From Kwoniella bestiolae CBS 10118 (Eukaryota > Basidiomycota > Tremellomycetes > Tremellales > Cryptococcaceae): a DNA stretch of 64,000 nucleotides. This document shows positions 19,534 to 31,323 of this stretch, one piece after another. The stretch is from NCBI RefSeq assembly GCF_000512585.2, contig NC_089244.1, positions 1-64,000 on the forward strand, in the 5' to 3' direction. The translations under genes and the position numbers were made by a program. Numbering within the stretch: position 1 is the first letter of the stretch; each line of letters starts with the position of its first letter. Under the pieces are notes generated by a model. That model searched no databases. It was given only the letters and a program-made list of their open reading frames with translations, and was not told the DNA's origin.

Positions 19534-21801
19534 TTAACTATAGAATGCAAAGTCGTTTGAATATGTCAGATTCGAAGCATTATTGAACATATCTACTGCT
19601 GGCTGGACAGGATCGCATTCCGCTTGAAGTTGACGAAGCGATGAGGCTGTTTTCCGCGCGGCATCCCAAATTTCTCCAAACTCGTCCAACATGTTTTGTA
19701 GCATTCTGAGTGAGCTCAAAGCGGTCTGCTTTGCTCCAGGGGTTACACCCGGTAGGCCAGACGTTTGGAGTACAAGCATTGTGCCGCAGACGTGGGCAAC
19801 TCTGTTTCCCCCGGAATTAGATCAGCAATTATCATAACATTCAAACACTGCTAGCTTCCGAGATATCACTCACTGGTTCCATGTTAAAGGCGCTTTGCAT
19901 ACACCATGCTTCTCTGCTAGATATCTGGATTGATCCACTATGTCTTGAGCTGCACTGACACACCGATCAAGAGCCTCTGGCACGAGGCTTGCGCCACCAC
20001 CTATTTCGATTATATATGGGCGAAAGGCAAGAATGACATACGTTGCATGTATTCCATGCGTGACAATCGTGCTATCAATGAGACATTAGATCACTGAGCA
20101 TCGATACCTCAAAGCTGTTCGTAACTACTCACTTAGGATGCATAGGCGACCCAATGGGCGTAGGAGGCCAAGCAATCTCTTCAGGAAGGTTTTCTCGCCT
20201 GGCCGACGTTGTGTCAGCTAGCGTACCAACGAATAATGGCGCTGAGAACACACCACTTAAGGAGGTTACCCGCCGCTTCGCGCATACGCTGTACTCGCAT
20301 CTCAATAGGAAGTCTGACCAGATGATTCGCCTCTAAAGCTTTCAAACCATAGCAAGACAGTTGAAAATGGTGTTTCCCCATTAACGACAATCGCCGCTCA
20401 ACTTCGTCAAGGTCCGAGCCGTACACGAAAGGAGGTCTCTGATCAGAGATAGAAAGCAGTGGCAAAGTAGGTTGAGCGTAGAACGTTGCCCATATTGCGC
20501 CTGTAAAGCGAAGTCATAAGCCAGCGGGGTCATGTGTTATGTGGTTGATACCTGAAGCTCACTTATATTCAATGTGTATCCCCAGACATCCCGTCGAGCG
20601 ATGTCAAGATCGGAATCGGGGCGTTGTCCAATTTCCTCGAATTGCGCATCGCATCTCTTGTGAAGCCGGACTGATCGAGAATATCAGCGCAACCTCAATG
20701 ATAATGATCACTTACGGTCCATACACATATATTGGCCCATAGCTGACGTTATCAGTCATCGGTCCCTTTGAGAGATCACTCACCGAAGCATAATCCTGAT
20801 AGCGGACTAGGCAGCTGTGTTAGCTTGAGTTGATTGGCATACACAGGTTCGAGCGACTCACTTCTGAAAATCCCCGCAGTAATAAATCGCCATTATAAAG
20901 AGAGCCGTTATCGTGCTCAGATGAGGAGTGTGTCCGTTCAGAACAAGAATTTTGGCCTTATCCATGTAATCTTTGCCTCTCTGCTCACGAGGAACATTTG
21001 GGTAGTACATACTTATTAGTGTCTGATCTCGACAGTATCGCCATCCCACACCAAGTACACAGAGGTGCAATAAGGGTGAAAAGTAAGGACCCCATCGATC
21101 GGGATCTTGATCCATAGCAGCGATAAACTTGTCTTTGAAGGGACTGGTGGCAAAGCAGATCGAACATTCAAAAGCCAAATCAACGAGGATACGATGATGC
21201 TCCATCGACATGGGAAATGGTAAGTAGGAAGCCAAGTAGCCTGGTAGTGGTGTAGGTCGAGCGATGAGAGTATCCATGGGATGTTGCCACTCTGCTGTTA
21301 GATAAGCAGGGTAATAGAACGTTGCCGAAGGGTGCAGATGTAAACTCCCTGTAGAGGAGAGAACCAGACGTCCTGTCTCGAACGGTTTTGTGTCGCCCAT
21401 CATCACAGTCTCATCATCCGTTCCTGGTGGAAACAGCTGACCGCCATCGATGATCATCTCAAGTTCCTGGACTCTTGCAGTCAGTTGTTCAATCTTTCTG
21501 ACGGCTGTCTGATCCCTGGGTACAAGCAAATTCCATTCAGCAGTGACCTTTTCACTCTAAACGCATCACATACGTCAGACGCCGGTCCACAAGTGTAGGA
21601 TAGGTGCACATCTCCCCTACGTTGACACATGTCGCGCACTGTGGTGTATCGCCTGAAGGGCAGTACGAGATGAGTTAGCCCATGACCAAGCTATTCATTC
21701 GCCGAGAGTAGCTCACCATTGCACCGAATTTTCCTTTTTCTACATCTCGTACACGCTCTAGACGTATTCTTTGACCTATGTGAGGTATTCGAGACACTCA
21801 T
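19534..21801 (-). CDS. Zn2Cys6 fungal transcription factor
   Basis: The first exon begins MSVSNTSHRSKNTSRACTRC and continues across a 64-nt intron into the cluster CTRCRKRKIRCNGDTPQC followed by ATCVNVGEMC. This is a complete binuclear zinc cluster with basic residues. A heptad-like linker follows (QTAVRKIEQLTARVQELE), then a fungal-specific transcription factor domain from about residue 150 (MSMEHHRILVDLAFE, then FSPLLHLCVLGVGWRYC). Several introns interrupt the second half, and the last exon ends at 19534. It converges with the sugar porter (about 105 bases between stop codons), so it may regulate neighbouring catabolic genes. That is inference. Confidence 0.85.
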
Positions 21802-22601
21802 GGCGTTGTACAGAGGGCTCCGTGTTGGAAATGCGATATTTGACCTGACTTCCTTGTTGAAGTGACAGGTGGAAAAGTAAGCCGACTGAAAAGTGGATAA
21901 TCTAGGCCGGACTTGGGCTTATGTCAATCTCTGCGGTCAGGTTTGACTTGTTATCGAGCGTTTCTCAGGAACTGGTGTAATTTACTGTAAAGAGAAAAAT
22001 CCAGGGCAACTGATGCCAACGGGATACATTTCCACCCATCGCCAGATCTGGCCTCCAAATGGGTATTTAGGGAACCCGGTGATTTCGCCTCCCTGATCGA
22101 GGAACGCGTATCTTCCATTTGCGTTTGGGGACATATGATCTATCAGGCTCGCAACATTGATCACTACGCGCACTAATATGGATAGAGGTCTCTCGTGCAT
22201 CTTCACTACATTCATAGTGGGTCGAATCAAACTATCTCTCTGTACCGTATCTGGACTGAGAAATTCAGGTATCATCGTTGCAAATACGACAGCATATCAT
22301 CCTGTACAACGATTAGACAATTCGGGTCATTCAACTTCTCGTAACTCCATGTTGAGCTCGGTTTCCGTGAGGCTTCTCAGGATATCTGCAGTCCACTGAT
22401 TCAGATGGCACTTGGAACTAACCCGATATTCCTCATACCATTTTTCCCCGTTTGAGATGCGAAAACAGTCTATTCGTGGAAAAGACAATTACATCCATCT
22501 TGAACGGCTCATCCGCTTCTGTTACAAAAAAAGTGAGGCTTGCAGGTAAGACGATACATGAATCGGTTGACGTGCGGTGACTCAATCATACCGCTTTTGA
22601 T
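21802..22601. other. Intergenic region with an unassigned minus-strand open frame
   Basis: A 97-codon minus-strand frame at 21982-22275 (containing FLDQGGEITGFPKYPFGG) has a protein-like composition but no recognisable family and no convincing flanking exons. It may be a degraded gene. Nothing else is seen. Confidence 0.3.
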
Positions 22602-24191
22602 CTATACGGGGACATATACTTTGATGTTGTTGAACACCTCTTCGGAATAGTTGACACCTTTGATGGTGACTTGCTTGGCTGGCCCTTGCTGGGCGTAGGC
22701 TCGTCGAGCTTTTCGCCAGGTGTCGTGATCCGGCACCTGAAAGGATAATTCAATGAACGTTCTCGTGCAACAGGCTTGCACCATTCCCACTCACGTCCAG
22801 GCCAGCGTCCAGTAACTTAGCAAATTCGCCATATACACCTTTCTTGAGCAGCCCTTCTCGCTGAATCAGAGGTGAGTCTGGAGCAATCGTGTCGGAGTAT
22901 CAGTAGTCAAACTAAACATTCAACGACAGGGATCGCTCACCTTGTAACGGGCTGACCTTGAGATCTCCCCTTGCCGAACAGAACATAGCGCAAGACAGAC
23001 GTGGGAGATGTTGTTGGTCCTTGGGCGGTGCAACGACTCTGTGTTTTGTGGCGACAAAGTGACCGCCAGTCAAGACTGTGCAAATGTCCGCTCAGTCTTC
23101 GGGTTGCAATTGGTCAGAATACGCATCACTCACTCTCGAGGGATTCCCCAAGATTGATGACCAACGCTCCTGGTTTGTACTTGACCCATTGCCACTTGTC
23201 CGCCTTTGTATTCCAGACTTGAAGAGCAGTGATGGGAACGGAGAACAGGAGAGTAGTGGTACCAATGTCTATACAGAGATTAGCGAAGGAAGCCAAGGGA
23301 CGTGATCTGACCAACCGTGATGTCTGGATGGACAAGCATCAGCAAAAGCCTGAACCCATATACAGACAATGACTCACCCATGAATCCTCATGCTCGCACC
23401 CTCTTGACCTTCCTCCATTGGTCTATAGCAGACGAACCTAAAGTACCCTTCTGCACACACTTCTCCTTCATGCGATTGTACGTTGTCCCAGAGGTAGTCG
23501 TCAGGAAGTTCGAGCACACGAGATAGAAGTTTGAGCAGTCTTTGGTTGACATTATCATGTGCGTACTGAACCGTTTGTCAATGCTACGCTCTAGGTTACT
23601 GATGTAGAAGAACTCACAGTCCAGAACTCCTTCACCTCATCCATAAATGGCTCTAACGCTTTTGGTCTCTTGTCGGGATCTTCCATTTGTGGTGAGTAGA
23701 AAGTGAAGTTTTCAATACCATCGTAAGATCCGTTACCAGCCTGTTGACCATTGTCAATTATGATTCGACACAAGATCATCCATGACTCACTCCCCAGCCT
23801 TTCATAGGTTTGTACCCTGCGTACGATCCCGTGTGTTGTTGAATCTCCAAACGTTTCTTCTCCTCTTCGGTGATGACATTACCATCCAGGAGGTACTGTG
23901 CGATAGCGAATTGTCTGTGGAGCTGTCGAGAATGTCTATCAGCAGGAGCAGTAATTTCGGGGAGAGAGGACAAGCTACCTGCTCTAACGGTATACCGTAG
24001 TTGGTGAGGTACAAGAAACCGTCGTTCTTGATGGCGTACTTGGTATCTTCCAAGAGTTGCTCGACGTCTTTGGGATCGTCCGAGTCCAGCTTGGAGAGAT
24101 CCAACGTCTTCAACGAAGCCCAGTCCAAGTCCTCCTTGGTCTCAGGGGGTGGAACCCAAGGAGCGATTTCTGGTTTAGCGGCAATGGCCAT
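22602..24191 (-). CDS. 2OG/Fe(II) oxygenase, isopenicillin-N-synthase-like
   Basis: The multi-exon gene starts MAIAAKPEIAPWVPPPETK and has the DIOX_N region (YAIKNDGFLYLTNYGIP) and the C-terminal oxygenase domain. The HxD ligands lie in MRIHGHHDIGTTTLLF, the distal His in ATKHRVVAP and the 2-oxoglutarate Arg in LPRLSCAMF. The first metal His and the first base of the Asp codon lie in an apparent 8-nt microexon (23316-23323). It is flanked by introns of 54 and 47 nt; without it the two halves do not join in frame. The last exon ends NNIKVYVPV. Family members oxidise diverse small metabolites; the substrate is unknown. It diverges from the transcription factor at 25079. Confidence 0.87.
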
Positions 24192-25078
24192 GGTGATGGT
24201 GGGGTTGAGAGGCGATTGTTTGGGTAACAGATAATTGCGATACGGATGCAGCTTGTTGGGGTGTTATGTTCTCGTTATATACCATGATTTCGACCGGATG
24301 CATCCAGCGAGACAGCGTTCCTACCAGAGAGACAAGCATTGTGAGCGCAGTGTTCGACAGTGATAGTGAGTCACATGGTCTTGTGCTGCTTCTCGGGAAT
24401 TGATGGCGAGTAGAAGTATTGGGAGGAGATAGCGAAGAGGATTTGTATCGGAAAAGGGCAGCGAAGATTTAATCTAGAGGAGTTGCTAGCTCCATTCTAG
24501 CTTATACAGCATCTCTGGGACGAGAAGAAATCAAGCATGCTCAAATGAGATCGATCACACGCCAAGGTACTCAGGCTGGAGTGGATCTCCACCTACCTCG
24601 CTGATGATTTCCGAGATCCCAATTCGGCCCCCACCTCCTCATCCTCCTCCCCCTCTCCCTCGTACTGTACAATCGCAGTGCTGTGATTGGATGGAGTGCA
24701 TCGGTGCTGGGCTACGGGTGTGACCAGAGACCATCTTGTGAATTCGCAAGTTTAAGGTGTGAATGTTGCTTGGAGTCGTCAAAACGGTGGGTGTGACGTT
24801 GTTAGTCTTTAATCCGTTTGCAGCATTGATTTGATCTAAAGCAAGGTATGGCTTCCGATAGTGATGTATGGGCCGTAAGCAGTTTGCTTCTGTTCTCTTC
24901 GATATAATGTATGAAGTGATATGCAAGAATGCAAAATGACGGACGATGAAGTGAGATGGGATATGAGGAAGAAATAGCAAAAAGGGGTGTGATCTCCCCC
25001 AAACAACCTTATCTTTCTTCACTGTTGTTCTCTTTGCGCCATCATCATTACATTGTACATTCACATGCATCGTCGTCC
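24192..25078. other. Divergent intergenic region
   Basis: Nearly 900 bases lie between the oxygenase and transcription-factor start codons. A pyrimidine-rich block lies near 24618-24660. A long minus-strand open frame here overlaps the first exon of the plus-strand gene and has no recognisable domain. No gene is called. Confidence 0.4.
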
Positions 25079-27713
25079 ATGGAAGCATCGACATCATCCC
25101 CTCGGCCGAGTGGTCGACGTAAGAGTCATGCACCAGCGGCTTGCAAAGCATGTCGACAGAGGTGAGTGTGCGATGTGCGGATTCTTTCGTGGGAAGCATT
25201 GTCCCACTGATTCATTCACTCAACGACGAGAGCAGGAGAGTACGTTGCAACTATGATAGCGAAGCCAAAGTCTGTCAGAACTGGTGAGCAGCATCATGCC
25301 ATGGCATTGCAGCTGAAGACATAGACGATGGCTGACAATCAAAACACAGCCGTCGCAGAGGTGATCTAGTATGTACAATGCAAACACTTGGAGAGTCAGT
25401 CTGCTTATATCGTCATCAGTGTGAGATACAGTCAGAGGAGGATTCCAGACGGTGAGTTCATATCACGCACTTAGCCAAGCAACCTATTTGATCGTGTGCA
25501 TGCTGATGAATGACATGGAATATCACCCTCACCAGGCGCATCTCATACACTGTCGCTCAACACTTACGAGCTAGAATACATGAATTAGAGATTGAGAATG
25601 CCAGGTTATCCGCTGACCGCAGCTTTTCCTCTGATGACCAGAGCATTGCTGGACAGGTGGACAGTACCAGAGCAGGGGGTCAAGGTGATAAAGCTACTTT
25701 CGAGTGTCTGGATAGACTCAAAGTAAGTTCCGCTTCATGCATAGATGCCAGCCTGAGGACACGCATTGATTCTCAATAGGTATTCGGTGCTGTGGGAGAG
25801 ATCTGTCATTTCGGCCCAACATCCCCCTTCGCATACCTCCCTGATCTTGAAATGATGCAGTCCAACATCGTCAATGTGGATTCGCAGCTTGACACTGTAT
25901 ATGACACTACCAGATGGAAGGCCTTTCTTCCCCCCAACCTCAACATCTCATGGTTTGAGCATCAACAATTACTGGACGCTTTCACTCGATATTTCGCTTG
26001 CTGGGTATATGTGAGTGACTCACTGTCCTCCGCAATGTTCCATCAACTGACTCCGGACAATGGAAAGGCCATTGACATTGACAAATTTCAACAAGACATG
26101 CACAGATTAGGCGGTATCACCAGGTCAGACTATTATTCTCCCTTACTACACAACGCTCTCCTCGCAATGTCATGCCGCTTCGTGCCAAATCCGGATCGCC
26201 CATTCAACGCTGCCGCCATCCTACGACAGCATGCTCTGTCTTTCTATCAAGAAGAGTTGGAGAATCCTGTAGTTGCAACGGTCAATGGGTTGATGTTGTT
26301 AGCGTCTCTCCATACGGAACAGCGTCAGACAAACAGTGGTGCAGCATATTTTGGTGAGTTCATGTCATGTCTCTCGTTAAGTAGGGCTACTCTGACCTGT
26401 TGACATTCATCCAGCTACTGCGGTACAGACTGCCAGTGAGTACAGTCATCACACCCATTAACGTTACCGACACAGCTGACTTGAATCTGTTTCTCCCGCA
26501 GTAACTCTTGGTCTCAATGTCAACCCGGCTTACTTGGTTAGATATGGAATGATCAGTTCTGAGAGACAGCAGCAGCGCAACAACACGTTCTGGTCGGTTT
26601 TCTGTCAAGACCGGTGAGTCACTCTTATACCTGTGAGATCTATTCCTGATCTTTACTGTCCACCTAGACTTTGGGGTCTTGCCCTTGGGAGACAACCGAT
26701 ACTCGGGTCATTCAACGTGCCGCTGCCGGATAGTGAGGAGATAATGAAGCAACACATACAGCTAAAAGGGAGGGAGGATCAATTTTTAGTATCCTTGTGC
26801 TTTGCAGAGACATGCAAACTGTCTCGTTTAGCGGGGCTGATCATGGAGCAGATGTAAGTAGGCGTGACTCGACTTCTGTCCCCATTATTGATGATGCCTT
26901 TCGCAGATATGGATTCACTGGTCCCCTTGAACTTTCCAAAACTTGCAACAGCCTCTACCAACAGATAAATTCTTGGCGAAAGAACCTGCCAAAAAGCCTT
27001 CTTCCACTCAGACAACATTCCGTTCCGCCTCAGGTCCATACGTTGAACATCACCGCAGATGTGAGTGTAGACCATGTCCTCTCCGCGTAATCGACGCCGC
27101 TGATGCCGAAACTCATAACTCAGTTACTCTCAATACTCTCACTTCGACCCCTCTATCATAATATCTTAGATATGATTGCGGAGGATGAAGCCATAAGATC
27201 TTGTGACAGACATGCTGCGCAGATCAACGATAGCATGAAGGTTGGTCACTTTGCCACAGCTGTTGTCGCGTATCATACCCATGGGCTGGGGAGACGACGC
27301 TGACCATGATGTTGTGATGTTTTCTGCTTCCACAGTACTGGCAGGAGACATACGGGCTCAGGAATTGCCCTCTTTTGTTGGGTAAGTTTTGTATCCGAAC
27401 CTCACCAATAACTTGCTCATTAGCCCATCCTCGCATCGCATCAGGTCATGCCGCGTTTGGAGCGGCCACTGTTCATCTCCTAGCTTCAGTCACCCCTCGC
27501 GACCCTTCCGATCCCATAATCTATAACCCTCGAGCTAGATGCGAAGAGTCAATCTCGATACTGCGCTCGATGGACATCCCTCGAGCAGCGCAAATGGGTG
27601 ACATCCTGCAGTCTCTTTCTCGTGAATGGTGGATAGGCGACTTCACCTTGCAGAGTGAAAGGGAACTGGATGACTTGCTTTCGGCTCTGTATACGGTTCC
27701 TATGGCAGTATGA
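25079..27713 (+). CDS. Zn2Cys6 fungal transcription factor
   Basis: Splicing of the first three exons yields ACKACRQRRVRCNYDSEAK followed by VCQNCRRRGDLVC, a full binuclear zinc cluster assembled across two introns. A coiled-coil-like linker (LRARIHELEIENARLSADR) is followed by a fungal-specific transcription factor domain. Its landmarks are WFEHQQLLDAFTRYFACWVY, YYSPLLHNALLAMSCRF and TLGLNVNPAYL, then FWSVFCQDRLWGLALGR, the typical middle-homology pattern. The last exon ends LLSALYTVPMAV at 27713. Divergence from the 2OG oxygenase gene suggests local pathway control. Confidence 0.86.
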
Positions 27714-28245
27714 TTGCTTGGCGGAGCATTGGCATTTTTGTGTTTATCGTTGTATGTTTTTCTCGTCGTTGTATCAGGGGATCAGAGGGGACTTGGTTGT
27801 AGTGCTATCTTTGATGCAATCACTTGCGTTGTTATCCAACTCTATGATCGAATGACAGCATAGTCCTCAGAAACGGACCTTCGCACAGAGATCCTTGGGA
27901 AGAAGCGATGTCCCAGTCAGCTGAGCATCTTCCCCTCCTTCGCGCGTATGATCCGGCATGACTGCACCCGAGGAAGAAGACTCTGCCCTTGTGCCAGGAG
28001 CAGAATTTCGCAGTTCTGCCAAGACCCTGAGAGCAAACAATTCAGCTCGCCTATCAAACGCGAACGAATCTCGCTCATGGATCCCGAACATTTAGAATTA
28101 AGTGATATCCGCGCATCAACCTATCTACCAATCTCCTTATCGCCAATGCAAATGTGACTATATAACAAGGCGATCAATCATGTGTGAGAAGACGAGACAT
28201 CCCTGATACTGATTCCCCCAACGATTTGTGTGAACTCGACCGGAA
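27714..28245. other. Intergenic region
   Basis: 3' flank of the transcription factor and promoter of the next transporter. No gene or repeat was recognised. Confidence 0.4.
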
Positions 28246-30668
28246 ATGGCCTTTACAGGAGAAGCGCACGACGAGAAAGACTTCGCTGATGTCGTTCAGG
28301 TGTCGCCGGCTCTCGAGGAAGCGACTGCTGATTCCAGAGAGAAGGACAGGCGGTTGTTAAGAAAGGTATGCTCTGCAATCGAGGTGCTCTGGATACCACA
28401 GGCTGACGAGGTGTCATGAAGATCGATCTTCATGTCATGCCCCTTTTGATGATCAGTAAGTCGATTGGAGCTATGCATGAGCACCTTGCTGATCGAGCTT
28501 CACCAATTCAGCTTATGGTATTCAAGTGAGTACGAGCCGATTTGGAAATTCTTTGAATCAAATACTAAATAGGCGTGACACAGTATTCGGACAAGATCTC
28601 TCTGTATGTCGGGCGCTACTTCCTACGAGGAACCAAGCTCACTTCTGCATAGTTCCTCTGGTGCAATTTTCGATTTGCGTTCCGACACACACCTGGTCGG
28701 AAATCAGTATGCTTGGTTGACTACCATATTGTAGGTAGCCACTATTCGCATTGAGACAATGATATACTGACTACGTCGCTTAGCTATCTTGCCTATCTTA
28801 TCGGCGAGTTTCCTGTGGCCTACTTGATGCAGCGTAAGTATCGCGGGACCTCAACATGTACTCATACTGACCTTCCATGGCAGGATTCCGAATCGACCGG
28901 ATCTTGGCGTATTGTGTGCTCGTATGGGGCATCTGTGTCCTGTGTCTAGCCGCTTGCAACAACTTTAGAGACCGTGAGTACCACGCGCAACGAGTGCTGC
29001 CTATAAGCTGACTCCACCTCTATAGTGATGATCGTCCGTGGGTATCCGACTCCCACATACCCACCAGAGCTGGTCAATCAGCTGATGCTTCAACAGGTGG
29101 TATCCTTGGATTCGCTGAATCAACCGTTTCTCCTGGTTTCCTGATCATCGTCACTGCCTGGTACAAGCGAGAAGAGCAGACTGTCCGTGTCATGTTGTTC
29201 TTGTAAGTGTTTAAAGCGTACCCCATCGATCCATTGCTGAGATCATGTCTAGCATGATGAACAGTGTCTTTTCGCTGTAAGTGCAACCTTGTTTATAATA
29301 AACTCGATTGAGCAAGGCACTGACAGTCCTCACAGTTGGGTTCTCATGTGTTGCTATGGGATTGGGAAAGCCTCGACTGGAAGCAGTCTGTCCCCTTGGA
29401 GAGCTATTAACAGTGAGTTGTATATTGATGGCGCAATCATGCTTACTTCTCAGTCTTCTTGGGTGCTTTGTCGTTGTTATGGGGATTTGTCATGGTTTGG
29501 CAGCTCGGTACTCCTGCTCACGTCAAATGGCTGACCGATGAGGTATGTGAATCGGGCAAAACGATCATACAGGGGATGCTAAGAGTTCATGTAGGATCGA
29601 GAACTCCTCCGAGTACGGCTACTGGCGAACAAGGACGGAGAGCACGAGTCGGGAGTGAAAGTCAAATGGAATCAAGTATGGGAGTGTTTCAGAGATCCCC
29701 AAATCTACTTTCAGTTCGTCTTCATGTTTCTCCTTTGTACGGCATCAGGAGGTGAGTGCCTTATTTGATCCCTTGATTCGATTGAGGGCATGCCCACTGA
29801 CTTACAATCTTTAGGTATCACCTCCTTCTCCGCAATCATCGTCAACTCCTTTGGTTTCGCGCCAGCCGAAAGTTTGGCTTTGCAGCTCCCCTGGTACTTC
29901 TTGCAAACATCCGTGGGTGTATGATCGAAAGGCTTGCTGTAGTCTAACTGATATCAATGATAGTTCATTGTGGGGATCATATTCGTGTTCCGTCGTTATC
30001 CCAACAGAGTGAGCCGTTGTCAACTGATGAACGAGTGTACAGCTAACACATCTCACCATGCTCGCAGAACTGGAGCCTGCTTATATCGATCATTGCAATG
30101 ATGCCAGCGATCTTGGGTATATTCCTCGAGGGTCTGCTACCAAAGAGTGCCAAGTGGGGTCGTCTGGTAAGCCGATTCCCTCACCTCGAGTCATGTGTGA
30201 GTTGCTGATGTCTAGCGAGAAGATCGGTTTTTGGATTACTGGCCCATACGTTATCTCTCAGTTCCTCATGATGACCACCTTCTCCCAGAACATTGCTGGC
30301 AGAACTAAGAAGTCGGTCGCACAAGCTCTGACCTTTGTATCCTATTGTCTCGGTTTCTTGGTCGGTCCTCAATTCTTTTGGGCAAGCTCGGCACCAGACT
30401 ACAAACCAGGTCTATACACCACAGCGGTTTGCTTCGTGCTTATCGAAGTGATTCTGATTTGCTGGTTCTTCTGGGCAAGATCAGTCAACAAAGCGAGAGA
30501 TAGAGTAGTCAGAGAGAAAGGAATGTCAGAGGAAGCTGCTGAGGCCGAAGGGCGGTCCATGGGAGAACAGGATCTCACCGATCGACAGGTGAGTTGAACT
30601 GACTGGAAAACCGACCCGACAGCAGCTGACAATCTGTGTAGAACCCCCATTTCCGTTACCGATACTAG
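28246..30668 (+). CDS. Dal5/ACS-family MFS anion symporter (first of two)
   Basis: Many short exons encode a carrier of the fungal anion:cation symporter (allantoate permease-like) group. After the polar N-terminus (MAFTGEAHDEKDFAD) come KIDLHVMPLLMI, then the helix WLTTIFYLAYLIGEFPVAYLMQRF and GFAESTVSPGFLIIVTAWYKREEQ, the family's loop signature. The second half includes FSAIIVNSFGF and QNIAGRTKKSVAQALTFVSY. A final 54-nt intron joins TDRQ to NPHFRYRY, the FRY-type C-terminus common in this family. Substrates in the group are organic anions such as allantoate, nicotinate, pantothenate or carboxylates. Confidence 0.86.
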
Positions 30669-31323
30669 GCTTTTCCAGGTGGCAAGAGCATTTCGGGCTC
30701 GTGTTGACCCGAGACTTTGCATTTCAAACGTAGAATGTGTCTCAGCCTACATGTTAAACATTTTCGCCGGAGTTTTGTAGTTCATTTATATGCGATTCAT
30801 CGCGTATTAACACCCAACTCATGTCGGTTGTTGACAGGACTGTTCTGACCGACAAGATAGGACGCCCGCGGTTGCTGCTGTCGGTTTAAGATACTGTATA
30901 CATATTCGATCTTTCATTATCTTTGCACACGGTTTGTGCTTCGCGGCCTCAAATCGATAAACATCATCATAAGAGGCCTTATCTGGCGGGAAAACAAGCA
31001 ATCTCCACTGCTCGGCATTCACTGTACCTCGCGACCGTCCCGTTGATGAATACATACACGCCGTCCAGTCATCGGTGTTGTAAATACCGGTCTTCATGTG
31101 TGGCTATACTCAGTCGGACCTTTCCGTGGAGATTATTGGCTAAGCCTGGGCAAAAAATGTGTTAAAGACTGGGAGATGTGACGTCGGGAAGCAAGCAAAG
31201 CTCAAACTGTATACGATGTCATAGGCTCATCATGTTGCTTGATAGCGGATGCTACGAGTACGATGATCGACTCAGGTCCTGGCGAGCCTGTTTGCCAAAC
31301 GGAATGTCCCATACAACTGTCGC
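30669..31323. other. Intergenic region between convergent transporters
   Basis: The two flanking Dal5-type transporter genes point toward each other. No gene, repeat or RNA is recognised here. Confidence 0.4.

Noticed and set aside
21982..22275. 97-codon minus-strand frame containing FLDQGGEITGFPKYPFGG
   Set aside because: Protein-like composition, but no family recognised and no convincing exon on either side; kept only as a note in the intergenic entry.
24639..25199. 186-codon minus-strand frame
   Set aside because: It overlaps the real first exon of the Zn2Cys6 gene on the plus strand and has no recognisable domain.
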